Assembly: GCF_014203355.1 (NCBI RefSeq)
Contig: NZ_JACHIR010000002.1
Location: 620,001-684,000 of the forward strand
Source of the DNA: Kutzneria kofuensis
GTDB lineage: Bacteria > Actinomycetota > Actinomycetes > Mycobacteriales > Pseudonocardiaceae
Reading direction: 5' to 3'
DNA: 64,000 nucleotides
Position 1 is the first letter of the stretch, and each line of letters begins with the position of its first letter. Of the stretch, positions 35,175 through 43,839 are shown one piece after another. The position numbers were made by a program, and so were the translations under genes. A model generated the notes under the pieces. The model saw only the letters and a list, made by a program, of their open reading frames with translations, searched no databases and was not told the DNA's origin.

Positions 35175-35303
35175 GGTGACCTCCAGGAAGCTAGAGCCTC
35201 TGTTGTTCACCGAGGCCTACCCCGATCGGTTCGAACTGCACATATCGCCGGTGAGGTTAAGCCTTTCGTGTGCACTGTGGACGCTGGGTGATCGCCTTCC
35301 TCT

Positions 35304-36293
35304 TTAGACGGAAAGCAGGACGCGACCGAACGGCCCACCCTCGATCAGGTGCCGCTGCGCTTCGGCGGCCTCCGCCAGCGGGAACACCCGGTCGACGATC
35401 GGGTTGATCTCCTTCTGCGCCAGCAATTCCAGCAACCTTGAGTTACCGGCGTTGACCTGCTCCGGGGTGAACAGGGCGAACCGGAAGCCGTGAATGTGAG
35501 CGTTCTTCCAGATCAGGTCGGTGACGTTGATCGTGCTCGTCATGCCGGCCGCGTAGCCGATGCTGACGAGCGACCCGTCGACCGCGAGCGCGCCGAGCGC
35601 CTCGCCGGTGATCGCGCCACCGACACCGTCCAGCACGACATCGACGCCCTTGCCGTCGGTGAGCCTTGCCACGCCGTCGCGCAGCGACTCCCGGGACAGG
35701 TCGATGACCTCGAAGCCGGCCTCGCGGCCGAGCGCGGCCTTGGCGCTGGAGGTGGCGGTGGTGAAGGCACGGGACGCGCCGAGCACCCGGGCGACCTCGA
35801 CGCCGCCCTGCCCGACCGCTCCCCCGACACCGGGCGCGAGCACGGTCTGGCCGGCACGGAAGCCGACCACGTCGGTGAGGGCGAGCAGCGCGGTCAGCTG
35901 GCCGGAGCCGGTGGTCAGGGCGGCGGCCGCGATGTCGTCGACGGCGTCCGGGATCGGCACGAGGTGCGCCGGGTCGACGGCGACCAACTCGGCCCAGACT
36001 CCGTCGACGGCGAGGCCGTACCGGCCGTTGCCCAGCGCCACTCTGGCGCCGACCGACAGGCCCGAGCTACCGGGCTCGACCAGCACGCCGACGCCGCTGG
36101 CGCCGGGGATCACCGGGAACGGCTTGACCGCGCCGTCGGGGAGTTTGCCCAGCCTGGCGGTGTTGTCGAGGGGGCTGACGCCGGCCACGGTGATGCGGAC
36201 GACCGCCCACCCGTCGCGGGCCGCGGGCTCGGGCACGGTGGCGAGGTCGAGGACGTCGTAGTCGCCGAAGCGGTGGTACTGGATGGCACGCAT
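35304..36293 (-). CDS. Zinc-independent quinone oxidoreductase / medium-chain reductase
   Basis: 329-residue NADPH-dependent MDR-superfamily enzyme. GroES-like N-terminus (VRITVAGVSPLDNTARLG…VIPGASGVGVLVE), dinucleotide motif GVGGAVGQGGVEVARVLGA, and the tail LAEAAEAQRHLIEGGPFGRVLLSV. Catalytic-zinc Cys/His residues are absent, so it is of the QOR type. The start region is AT-rich, suggesting its own promoter at about 36310-36350. Substrate unknown. Confidence 0.9.
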   Translation of the reverse strand: MRAIQYHRFGDYDVLDLATVPEPAARDGWAVVRITVAGVSPLDNTARLGKLPDGAVKPFPVIPGASGVGVLVEPGSSGLSVGARVALGNGRYGLAVDGVWAELVAVDPAHLVPIPDAVDDIAAAALTTGSGQLTALLALTDVVGFRAGQTVLAPGVGGAVGQGGVEVARVLGASRAFTTATSSAKAALGREAGFEVIDLSRESLRDGVARLTDGKGVDVVLDGVGGAITGEALGALAVDGSLVSIGYAAGMTSTINVTDLIWKNAHIHGFRFALFTPEQVNAGNSRLLELLAQKEINPIVDRVFPLAEAAEAQRHLIEGGPFGRVLLSV

Positions 36294-36396
36294 GTCGGGC
36301 TCCTCGGTCGTGGATGAAATAACCGTATCACTTTTACCTCTTTCACTCGTCCGGTCAGACGTTGTCGGCCGCCGTCGACTGAGGGACGTTGGTCAC

Positions 36397-36540
36397 ATGA
36401 CCGACGAGACCGACGTGCTGATCGTCGGCGGCGGCCCCGTCGGGCTCACCGCCCGTGCGCTGCTGGCCCGCTGGGGCGTGCGGACCCTGCTGGACTCCGA
36501 CTGCGCGCCGGGGTTCCCCACGGTCGCCGTCGAAGAAGCT
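36397..36540 (+). pseudogene. Truncated FAD-binding aromatic monooxygenase (N-terminal fragment)
   Basis: Begins MTDETDVLIVGGGPVGLTARALLARWGVRTLLDSD, the FAD Rossmann start (GxGPxGL) of PheA/TfdB-type hydroxylases, then loses similarity after about 45 residues and runs into the 3' end of the convergent HEAT-repeat gene. The other 350-500 residues expected for the family are missing. It looks like the residue of a deletion or rearrangement at about 36530. The ATG and FAD motif are clear. Confidence 0.7.
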
Positions 36541-38486
36541 CACCGTCGACTTGTCGGCCCGGGATCGATCGCGTTGAGCGCGTCCAGGGCCGCAGCAGAG
36601 ATCTGGTCGTCGAGCACGATCGAGCGCAGGCCGGTCGGCTTGGTGAGCCGCTCGTCCCGTTCCAGCAGCGCCAACACCCGGGGCCGCAGGCCTTTCGCCG
36701 GCGGCCCCAGCTCCGCGACCGCCCGGAGGGCCTCCAAGATCACGGGCTCGTACTCGGGGGCGTCCAGGGCGTGCGCCAGCACGGCCAGGGTGAGTTCGGT
36801 GTCGCCGCACGCCACGACGATCTCCGGCACGCCGAACATGCCCCACCGATCCCTGTTGTCACGCACCCACTTCTCGGCCCGCGCCAGCACCGGAGCTCGC
36901 TCGGCCGGATCGAGCAGCGCGGCCGAGCGCACAAACGCGTGCGCGAAGCGCCAGTCATCCGGTGCCCCAAGGCCGTCGAGCACCTCGCGCAGCACTGCCT
37001 TGTCGCCGGTGACCAGGCAGTGCACCCGCGCGGCCCACAGCGCCAGCCACTCGTCGTCGACGACCCGGACCAGCGCCTCGATCCACGGTCCCAGGTGCGC
37101 GGCCGCCGAACCCACGCCCTCGAAGACCATCAGCGCCGGTTCGGGCCGCTTCGACGCCAGCATCAGCGTCAGCGCGTCCTCCGCGCCGTAACCGGCCGGG
37201 CCGCACGCGGCGAGGGCTCGCCAGAGCTGATACTGCACCGAAGTCGGTTCAGGGCCACACTTTTCGAGTACGGCGTGCAGCACCGGCACCACGCGTTCCG
37301 GGTAGCGCGGCGCACATTCCTTCGCCATGTCACCGAGATCCGGTTCGAAGCCGGACGCGTGGTAGTAGCCGAACTTGTCGCCGTTCTCCTTGACGGCACG
37401 GAGAACCGACGGCACGGCACGCTCGTCGCCCTGGCGTACCAACGCCCAGGTCGCGGCCTCCTCGACGGCCTGGTCCCCGTCCCCGAGCAGATGGGCGAGC
37501 CGGTCCGCATAGGGAATGCCCGCCTCGCCGACGGCCGCGAGCAGGTCGGCGGCCAGCGTCCGGACCTGCGTATCGTCGTTGTACAGCAACTGTCCGAGCA
37601 GCGGCAGCAACGACCTCGTGGCCGAGCGTGACTTCGCCATCACGTCGCCGGCCGCTTCGAGCGCACCGGCCAACACGCCACCGGTGCCCTGCACGAGCAG
37701 CGGCCGGATGATCTCCATTCGCGCGGTGACGTCGTCGTCCGGGCAGAGCGCCTGGACCAGCCGACGCCCGTTGCCGCTCCACGCCGCATAGGCCCCGCGG
37801 GGTAGGTTCGACGCGAGGGCGGCGTCCACCAATTCCTGTGCTGGCACCGATTCACGGTCCAACATGCGGCGTGCCATCAGGTTCGCCAGTCGCAGCGGCT
37901 CGTCCGACACCGCGGCGAGTCGCAGCACGGCGGTCCGGCCGGCCAGGGCGCCCTCCAGCCGCGACTTGACCCGGATCGTCAGCTCCTTCTCCCGCGCGTC
38001 CCGTGCCACCAACGCTTTCTCGACTTCCTCGGCACGGGGCGACAACGCGGCGTACTGCCACAGCAGCGTGAGGGCTTCCCTGCGCACGTTGGCATTGCGC
38101 TCCTTCGCCAGCGCGATCACCTTGTCGTGCAGGGAAAGCAGCGCCTCCCGGCAGGCGATAGCATCCGGGTCCGACCGCCACCTCCGGTCGTTCAGCCTCA
38201 TCACGAGCCGGCCGAGCATCTCCACGACGTCGGCCCGAATCCGGATCTTCGGCGTCCCGACGAGCTCGATGAGGTACGGCACCGTCGGCGCGCTCGCCGA
38301 GCAGATTCCCCCGTCCAGCGGGAAAAGCGCGCCCTCGATGCCGTCCAGCTGCTCGCGCATGTTCCAGTTGCTGGCCAGGGCCCGCAGCCGGCGCGGGATG
38401 TCGGACGCCTTGCCGTAGGCGTGCCGGAGCTGCGCCCACGGGATGTCGTCGAGCCCGTCCAGGGGCGTGTACTGCTCGCTCGCCAC
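36540..38486 (-). CDS. HEAT/ARM-repeat protein, unknown function
   Basis: About 648-residue soluble alpha-solenoid. Repeating helix pairs are evident (TVPYLIELVGTPKIRIRADVVEMLGRL; TQVRTLAADLLAAVGEAGIPYADRLAHLL; QAVEEAATWALVRQGDERAVPSVLRAV; ERVVPVLHAVLEKC). No catalytic motif is seen. Solenoids of this type are scaffolds or protein-interaction platforms. GTG 38486 starts 2 bases after the DUF3048 stop, so the two genes are translationally linked. Its 3' end abuts a truncated monooxygenase. Confidence 0.75.
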   Translation of the reverse strand: MASEQYTPLDGLDDIPWAQLRHAYGKASDIPRRLRALASNWNMREQLDGIEGALFPLDGGICSASAPTVPYLIELVGTPKIRIRADVVEMLGRLVMRLNDRRWRSDPDAIACREALLSLHDKVIALAKERNANVRREALTLLWQYAALSPRAEEVEKALVARDAREKELTIRVKSRLEGALAGRTAVLRLAAVSDEPLRLANLMARRMLDRESVPAQELVDAALASNLPRGAYAAWSGNGRRLVQALCPDDDVTARMEIIRPLLVQGTGGVLAGALEAAGDVMAKSRSATRSLLPLLGQLLYNDDTQVRTLAADLLAAVGEAGIPYADRLAHLLGDGDQAVEEAATWALVRQGDERAVPSVLRAVKENGDKFGYYHASGFEPDLGDMAKECAPRYPERVVPVLHAVLEKCGPEPTSVQYQLWRALAACGPAGYGAEDALTLMLASKRPEPALMVFEGVGSAAAHLGPWIEALVRVVDDEWLALWAARVHCLVTGDKAVLREVLDGLGAPDDWRFAHAFVRSAALLDPAERAPVLARAEKWVRDNRDRWGMFGVPEIVVACGDTELTLAVLAHALDAPEYEPVILEALRAVAELGPPAKGLRPRVLALLERDERLTKPTGLRSIVLDDQISAAALDALNAIDPGPTSRR

Positions 38487-38488
38487 CG

Positions 38489-39394
38489 TCAGGACACCGG
38501 CGCGAGCAGGATCCACAGTGGACCATCGGCCACCGGCACGGCGTTGCCGGCGGCGTCGGCGAAGATCGTCGCGTCGGTGCGGCTGGGCCGGGACCAGGTG
38601 GCCTGGAACGACTTCCCGTCCCGGAACACGGTCGCGGGTCCGCTGCCGACGGTGACCCCGACCGGCGACGGATTGCCCGCCGCGTCACCGGGAACCGTGC
38701 CGGCGCGGGTTGTGACCTTCTCCACCACCACGGTCGCCGCGCCGACCCGGCCGCCGTCGGTCGTGGTCAGCGGGCTGCCGTCCATGGAGATCAGCCACTT
38801 CTGGTCCGACCACTCGAAGTCGAAGCCGACCGACGCCACCTGCTCGTGCTGCTTGGTCACCGGCGTGCCGCCGGCCGGCGCGGGCCCGGTCTGCTCCGGC
38901 GTGACGGTGCCGGCGCCCTTGGGCAGCTTGTCCGGGTGCACGAACAGGTCGTGCGGCGACTGCCGGCTGCTGTCCCGGAAGTACGCGGTGGGCACGGCGC
39001 TCTGGCAGCCGGTCTCCATGCCGGCGTTGCGCAGCAACGGCGCCAGCTGCGGGGCCGAGCCGGAGCACGCCAGCGTCGGCCGGCCGTACTGGCCGAGCAG
39101 GTCGATGTCCGTCTCACGGGCGCTGCGCACCGGGCCGATCACCGGGGGCAGCTTGCCCAGGTACACCGCCGCGATCCGGGTCAGGCCGCCCTCGACCGGC
39201 TCCACGTAGACCACATCCGCCATGGTCAGGCCGGTCTGCGGCCGGGCCGCCGCGACGTTGTCGATCTTCACGACCAGGGCGGATCCCGCTGGCACCGCCG
39301 TCGTGGTCGTCGGTTCGGGCGCGGCGGACCGGCCCGAGCAGGACGAGACCAGCAGCAGCACCGCCGCGGCGGGCACCAGCCAGATTCGCGCCAT
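38489..39394 (-). CDS. DUF3048 lipoprotein (YerB-like)
   Basis: About 301-residue exported lipoprotein. Signal with lipobox LLLVSSC at about residues 12-18, short Pro/Thr linker, then the DUF3048 domain: VVKIDNVAAARPQTGLTMADVVYVEPVEGGLTRIAAVYLGK, VGPVRSARETDIDLLGQY, and PHDLFVHPDKL, DFEWSDQKWLISMDG in the C-terminal half. Function is unknown; B. subtilis YerB is the reference. It is followed by the HEAT gene 2 bases later. The start could be the ATG at 39412. Confidence 0.88.
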   Translation of the reverse strand: MARIWLVPAAAVLLLVSSCSGRSAAPEPTTTTAVPAGSALVVKIDNVAAARPQTGLTMADVVYVEPVEGGLTRIAAVYLGKLPPVIGPVRSARETDIDLLGQYGRPTLACSGSAPQLAPLLRNAGMETGCQSAVPTAYFRDSSRQSPHDLFVHPDKLPKGAGTVTPEQTGPAPAGGTPVTKQHEQVASVGFDFEWSDQKWLISMDGSPLTTTDGGRVGAATVVVEKVTTRAGTVPGDAAGNPSPVGVTVGSGPATVFRDGKSFQATWSRPSRTDATIFADAAGNAVPVADGPLWILLAPVS

Positions 39395-39449
39395 GCCCCC
39401 ATCTAACGCCATCCGGGCCCGCCACGGCCGTGCCGATCACACGATCAGG

Positions 39450-39716
39450 TCACCCGTGGTGGCCGCCGCCACCGCCGTCGAAACCGCCGCCGAAGCCCCC
39501 GCCGTCGTGGTGCCCGCCGAAGCCGCCGCCGTCGTGGTGGTGTCCGGTGTGGCCGCCGAAGACGCCGTGGTGGTGATGGTGGCCGGTGGTGTTCTCAACG
39601 CCGGGCACGAAGTAGCTGTCGTTGATGTTCGGCCGGCGCCGGCCACCACGGGCCGCCGCCGCGATGCCGGCGATGAGAAGGGTGATGCCGACCAGGATGA
39701 GCAGGCTGAACGCCAT
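39450..39716 (-). CDS. Small Gly/His-rich single-pass membrane protein
   Basis: 88-residue protein. One transmembrane helix at residues 3-21 (FSLLILVGITLLIAGIAAAA) is followed by a basic patch (RGGRRRP) and a tail of Gly, His, Phe and Asp with runs of five and three His residues. His-rich tails can bind metals, but the composition may simply be low-complexity. No family recognised. A ribosome site is weak, so existence is moderately supported by the clear membrane helix. Confidence 0.55.
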   Translation of the reverse strand: MAFSLLILVGITLLIAGIAAAARGGRRRPNINDSYFVPGVENTTGHHHHHGVFGGHTGHHHDGGGFGGHHDGGGFGGGFDGGGGGHHG

Positions 39717-39985
39717 GACGTCACCTCCTGCGGTCGCGTCGGCGGTGTCCCCCTGACCCCGGGTCCGCGACCTGTGACATCGGAGTGTTCTCCCTGTCGT
39801 GGCCCGGAATCCACGGACTTGAGCAAGGTTTGATCCGGCGATTTGATTTCAATTGTCACTGAAGTTGTAGTGCTAGAATCCCAGATGGAGGCGCCAGGAT
39901 CGTGAACCGCGGGCCGCCCCGCCGCGTATCGAACCGTGTCAGTGCACAACAGTGCGATCATGCAACGATCCATTGTGGAGCGTGG

Positions 39986-40588
39986 ATGATGACGGTACGG
40001 ACGATTCTGGGCGTGTGCGGTGTGGTCGCCGTGCTGTCGACGGCGGCCTGCGGCAGCACGCAGGTGGGCATGACCGCCGCGCCGGCGACCACGGCGCCGG
40101 CGTTGACCGACACCCGGTACGGGCCGCTCAGCGCGGCCGACATGAAGCTGATGACGCTGGTCCAGGAGACCAGCATCCGCGAGATCACGCTGTCCCAGTG
40201 GGCCCTGCAGCGGTCGACGAACCCGCAGGTCAGGGCGGCGGCGCAGATGATCGTCACGCAGCACGTGCAGCTGCAGAAGGAGGACCTGGCCGCCGCCGCC
40301 AAGCTGGGCGTCACGCTGCCCGACCGGCCCAGCGCCGACATGCAGGTCGGCATCGACCGGATGTCGCAGGAGAGCGGCAAGACCTTCGACACCGACTACG
40401 CCAACTCGCTGCGGCAGGCCCACGGCGAGGCGTTCATCCTGATCGCGCAGGTGCGCGCCGACACCCGCAACTCCGTGGTCCGGCCGCTGGCCGACTCCGC
40501 CAACGACTTCATCAAGATGCACATCCAGGTGCTGGAGAAGACCGGCGACGTGGACTACTCGCAGCTGCCCGTCCCCGACGCGTCCTAA
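39986..40588 (+). CDS. DUF4142 lipoprotein
   Basis: 200-residue exported lipoprotein, lipobox VLSTAAC at about residues 14-20. DUF4142 domain (ferritin-like four-helix bundle): LSAADMKLMTLVQETSIREITLSQWALQRSTNPQVRAAAQMIVTQHVQLQKEDL…GKTFDTDYANSLRQAHGEAFILIAQVRADTRNSVVRPLADSANDFIKMHI. Function unknown. ATG 39986 follows GGAG. A possible promoter (TTGTCA at 39853, TAGAAT at 39874, with short 15-base spacing) lies upstream. It overlaps the convergent ClC gene by 4 bases. Confidence 0.88.
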   Translation: MMTVRTILGVCGVVAVLSTAACGSTQVGMTAAPATTAPALTDTRYGPLSAADMKLMTLVQETSIREITLSQWALQRSTNPQVRAAAQMIVTQHVQLQKEDLAAAAKLGVTLPDRPSADMQVGIDRMSQESGKTFDTDYANSLRQAHGEAFILIAQVRADTRNSVVRPLADSANDFIKMHIQVLEKTGDVDYSQLPVPDAS

Positions 40589-42168
40589 GGCAGCAGTCGC
40601 TCCCGGTGGTGTTCCTCGTGCAGGTCACGACGGCGCGCGTGCAGCAGCTGCGCCAGCGTGATCACGCCGAGGTGGTTCGCCGGGTCGTCGCGGTCGACGA
40701 CCGGGGCGCTGGTCACGTAGGCCTCGGCCAGCTTGTTGGCCACCTCGCGCAGCGTCTCGTCCGGATGCACGACCACGCGGACCGGCGCCGGCATCTCCGC
40801 CTGGGGCTCCGGCGTCATCACCTCGTGCGCGAAGAACGTCTCGAGTGGATCGGTCGTGTACTCGCGGGTCAGGTGCAGCCGGCGGCGGGCGATCTTCTCC
40901 GTGAGCACGGATCGCTTGAGCAGCAACACCGACAGCGCGTACGCCGACACCGACGCCACCACCAGCGGCAGCAGGTAGCTCCACGCGTGCGTCAGCTCCA
41001 GCGTGAAGACGATGCCCGTCAGCGGGGAGCGCATCACGCCGCCCACGACCGCCGCCAGGCCGCAGGTCGCCCAGAAGCCGGGCGTGAAGTGCGGCAGCAG
41101 GCCGCTTTCCGCCGCGCCGAGCGAGGCGCCGATCATGAACACCGGCGCGAGCACGCCGCCCGAGGTGCCCGAGCCCAGCGACAGCGACCAGATCGCCGTC
41201 TTCACCACCAGGATGCCGACGATCAGCGCCTGCGTGGCGTGGCCGGTCAGCAGCTGGTCGATCACGTCGTAACCGACGCCCAGGGCCCTCGGCTCGATCA
41301 GGCCGCCGACGCCGATGACCAGGCCGCCCAGCGCCGGCCACCACATCCAGTGCACCGGCAGGCGGGCGAACAGGTCCTCGGCGAAGTAGACCAGCGCCGT
41401 CGCGCCGATCGCCAGCAGGCCGCCGGTCAGGCCCGGGACCAGCGCCAACGCGTCGAACGCCGGTCCCGGTGCGGACGCCGGCGCCGGCACTGCGAACACC
41501 GGGTCCGTGCCTAGCATGACACCTCGCAGGACGGTGCTCACCACCACCGCCGCCCCGACCGGGATCAGGCTGCGCGGCCGCCACTCGAACAGCAGCAGCT
41601 CCACCGCCAGCAGGACCGAGGCCAACGGCGCGTTGAACGTCGCCGCCATGCCGCCCGCCGCACCCGCCACCAGCAGCGTCTTGCGTTCGTCGGCCGACAG
41701 TTTGAGCGTCTGGGCCAGGATCGAGCCCACCGCCCCGCCGGTCATGATGATCGGGCCCTCCGCGCCGAACGGGCCGCCCGTGCCGATGCTGATCGCCGCC
41801 GACACCGGCTTGAGCACCGCCACCCTCGGCGCCACCCGGCTGCCACCGGTCAGGATCGCCTCGATCGCCTCCGGCATGCCGTGGCCGCGGATCTTCTCCG
41901 AGCCGTAGCGGGCCATCAGGCCGATCACCAGTCCGCCCGCCGCCGGCGCCGCCAGCACCAGCCACCACGGGTGGTGCACCGCGCCCGGCGCCACCAGGTC
42001 CGTCGCCAGCCGCTGGTAGAACACCGCGTTGGTGATCAGGCCGATCAGCCGGAGCAGCAGGAAGGCCGCCACCGCCGCCGCCCCGCCCACCGCGAGCGCG
42101 ATCCCGGTGATCACCAACACCCGGGGCCGAACCTGGAAGTCACCGAGCCTGGCGGCTGACTGTTGCAT
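40585..42168 (-). CDS. ClC-family chloride channel/transporter with CBS domains
   Basis: About 527-residue membrane protein with the ClC fold and C-terminal CBS pair. Selectivity signatures: GTGGPFGAEGPIIMTGGAVGS (GxFGxEGP with gating Glu), GSGTSGGVLAPVFMIGASLG (GxFxP-like) and GIVFTLELTHAW. Two CBS motifs follow (EVMTPEPQAEMPAPVRVVVHPDETLREVANKLAEA; SAPVVDRDDPANHLGVITLAQLL). ATG 42168 was chosen; an in-frame TTG at 42204 is unlikely. An 8-bp inverted repeat CTGTTGCA/TGCAACAG (42160-42167 and 42187-42194) surrounds the start, suggesting control. Confidence 0.93.
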   Translation of the reverse strand: MQQSAARLGDFQVRPRVLVITGIALAVGGAAAVAAFLLLRLIGLITNAVFYQRLATDLVAPGAVHHPWWLVLAAPAAGGLVIGLMARYGSEKIRGHGMPEAIEAILTGGSRVAPRVAVLKPVSAAISIGTGGPFGAEGPIIMTGGAVGSILAQTLKLSADERKTLLVAGAAGGMAATFNAPLASVLLAVELLLFEWRPRSLIPVGAAVVVSTVLRGVMLGTDPVFAVPAPASAPGPAFDALALVPGLTGGLLAIGATALVYFAEDLFARLPVHWMWWPALGGLVIGVGGLIEPRALGVGYDVIDQLLTGHATQALIVGILVVKTAIWSLSLGSGTSGGVLAPVFMIGASLGAAESGLLPHFTPGFWATCGLAAVVGGVMRSPLTGIVFTLELTHAWSYLLPLVVASVSAYALSVLLLKRSVLTEKIARRRLHLTREYTTDPLETFFAHEVMTPEPQAEMPAPVRVVVHPDETLREVANKLAEAYVTSAPVVDRDDPANHLGVITLAQLLHARRRDLHEEHHRERLLP

Positions 42169-42232
42169 ACAGTAACCATTGCTTAGTGCAACAGATCGCG
42201 TCAAATCACGGTGGCCGAGCTCACGGTCGGGG

Positions 42233-42724
42233 TCATTCCGGGTCCAGCATCGGGAACAGGCGGGCGACCACCGCCACCGGCGCCGCGTCCGCCGGACGCG
42301 CGGCCGGCAGCGTTTCGCGGTGACGGAACAGGGCGATCACCGAGCGGATCGCGTCGCCCATCGCCGCCATCTCCTCCGGCGTCAGGTAGACGACCTCACT
42401 GAACGCCTCGTCGTCGCGCCACTCCACCGGGGCCTGCCCGCGGTTGTCGCGCCAGCGCTGGTAACTCTCGTCCTCCAGCCGCCGGTTCAGCTCTCCCAGC
42501 TCCGGGTCCGGCTTCGGCTTCGGGCCTTGGGCGAGCCGCCAGGGCCGGGCCCGTCCCGTCGTCCCCGGCACGTCCTCGACCAGGCCCTGCTCCGCCAGCT
42601 TGCGCAGGTGGAACGAATACAGCCCGGTGTTGCCGCCGAGCTCTCGCGCCGCGTCCGTGGACGTCAGCTCGTCACGGGTGCGCAGCAGCTCCAGCAACGC
42701 CTCCCGCACCGGGTGGTTCTCCAT
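42233..42724 (-). CDS. ArsR/HTH_20-type transcriptional regulator
   Basis: 163-residue winged-helix regulator. Starts MENHPVREALLELLRTRDELTSTDAARELGGNTGLYSFHLRKLAEQGLVEDVP, with a wing GRARPWRLAQ. The C-terminal half has WRDDEAFSEVVYLTPEEMAAMGDAIRSVIALF, a dimerisation or effector region found in the actinobacterial helix-turn-helix family related to YjdC/ArsR. ATG 42724 is 58 bases from the divergent def gene, with paired TTTGCAAACTC repeats between. It likely autoregulates and controls def. Confidence 0.85.
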   Translation of the reverse strand: MENHPVREALLELLRTRDELTSTDAARELGGNTGLYSFHLRKLAEQGLVEDVPGTTGRARPWRLAQGPKPKPDPELGELNRRLEDESYQRWRDNRGQAPVEWRDDEAFSEVVYLTPEEMAAMGDAIRSVIALFRHRETLPAARPADAAPVAVVARLFPMLDPE

Positions 42725-42725
42725 A

Positions 42726-42754
42726 TTTGCAAACTCTAGCTTGTTTGCAAACTC
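42726..42754. promoter_or_regulatory. Tandem TTTGCAAACTC operator repeats
   Basis: TTTGCAAACTC at 42726-42736 and 42744-42754, 18 bases start to start, each containing the dyad TTTGCAAA. They lie between the ArsR-like gene start (42724) and the deformylase start (42782). Confidence 0.7.
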
Positions 42755-42781
42755 GCTGCCAACCGCCCTACCCTGCTCGCC

Positions 42782-43327
42782 ATGACCGTGCTGCCCGTAC
42801 GCCTGTTCGGCGACCCCGTGCTCACCCAGCCCGCCGCCCCCGTCACCGACTTCGACCGCGAGCTGCACAAGCTCGTCAAGGATCTGCACGACACCCTCGA
42901 GTCCCAGCGCGGCGCCGGCCTTGCCGCTCCCCAGCTGGGCATCAGCCGCCGGGTCTTCGTCTTCGACATGGGCGACACCCGTGGCCACCTCGTCAATCCC
43001 ACCCTGCGCTTCCCCGACGAGGAGGAGCAGGACGGACCCGAGGGCTGCCTGTCCATGCCCGGCCTCTACTTCGACACCAAGCGCCGTCTCAACGTCGTCG
43101 CCAAGGGCTACACCATGCACGGCGACCCTTTGCAAATCGTCGGCGCCGGCGAGCTGGCCCGCTGCCTCCAGCACGAGACCGACCACCTCGACGGCGTGCT
43201 GTTCATCGACCGCATGGACTCCCGACGCCGCCGCGCCGCCCTCCGCGAGATCCTCGCCGCCGACTGGAACTCCCCGCCGACCGTCAAGGTCTCCCCGCAC
43301 TCCGGAGCCTTCTGGGGTCAGCGGTAG
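42782..43327 (+). CDS. def: Peptide deformylase
   Basis: 181-residue metalloenzyme removing the N-formyl group from new proteins. All three motifs are present: GAGLAAPQLG (about 43-52), EGCLSMPG (Cys metal ligand, about 98) and QHETDHLDGVLF (about 140, two His ligands and catalytic Glu). Length is normal for a type I enzyme. It stands alone, without fmt, next to an ArsR-like regulator, which suggests an additional regulated deformylase rather than the housekeeping copy. Such copies can contribute to tolerance of actinonin-like inhibitors; that is inference. Confidence 0.95.
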   Translation: MTVLPVRLFGDPVLTQPAAPVTDFDRELHKLVKDLHDTLESQRGAGLAAPQLGISRRVFVFDMGDTRGHLVNPTLRFPDEEEQDGPEGCLSMPGLYFDTKRRLNVVAKGYTMHGDPLQIVGAGELARCLQHETDHLDGVLFIDRMDSRRRRAALREILAADWNSPPTVKVSPHSGAFWGQR

Positions 43328-43341
43328 AGCCGCCGACGCGA

Positions 43342-43839
43342 TCAGAACAGGCGGCCGAGGTCCTCGGCGGGCGGCTCCTCCAGCGAGAGCAGGAACCGCT
43401 TGCGGGAAAGGCCGCCGGCGTAGCCGGTGAGACGGCCGTCGGCGCCGACGACTCGGTGGCACGGCACGATGATGCTGATGGGGTTCCAGCCGTTGGCGTT
43501 GCCGACGGCCTGAGCGCCGCCGGGGTCGCCGAGGGCGACGGCGAGTTGACGGTATGTCCGCGTCTCGCCGTAGGGGATCTTGAGCAGCTGCTCCCAGACG
43601 GCCAGTTCGAACGCGGAGCCACGAGGGGCCAGTTCGAGCGAGAAGCGGGTCCGTGTGCCGGCGAAGTACTCGCCGAGCTGGGTGATGGCGTCGTCGAAGC
43701 CGGAGTCGTCGCGTGGCCCGACGGGCACCCGAGGAGGCCGGCTGTGCCCGTCGAAATACAGCCCGATCAACGCGGCGCCGTCGGCGACCAGCGTCAGGGA
43801 GCCGACGGGCGAGTCCGTGACCGTGTGCCGAACGCCCAT
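43342..43839 (-). CDS. ogt: Methylated-DNA–protein-cysteine methyltransferase
   Basis: 165-residue suicide DNA-repair protein reversing O6-alkylguanine. The active-site motif IIVPCHRVVGADG with acceptor Cys, the HTH segment YGETRTYRQLAVALGDPGGAQAVGNANGWNPIS and the N-terminal Ogt domain are present. The start (43839) lies 46 bases inside the 3' end of the EamA gene on the same strand, so they are co-transcribed. The annotation as Ogt rather than Ada rests on absence of an Ada N-domain. Confidence 0.95.
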   Translation of the reverse strand: MGVRHTVTDSPVGSLTLVADGAALIGLYFDGHSRPPRVPVGPRDDSGFDDAITQLGEYFAGTRTRFSLELAPRGSAFELAVWEQLLKIPYGETRTYRQLAVALGDPGGAQAVGNANGWNPISIIVPCHRVVGADGRLTGYAGGLSRKRFLLSLEEPPAEDLGRLF

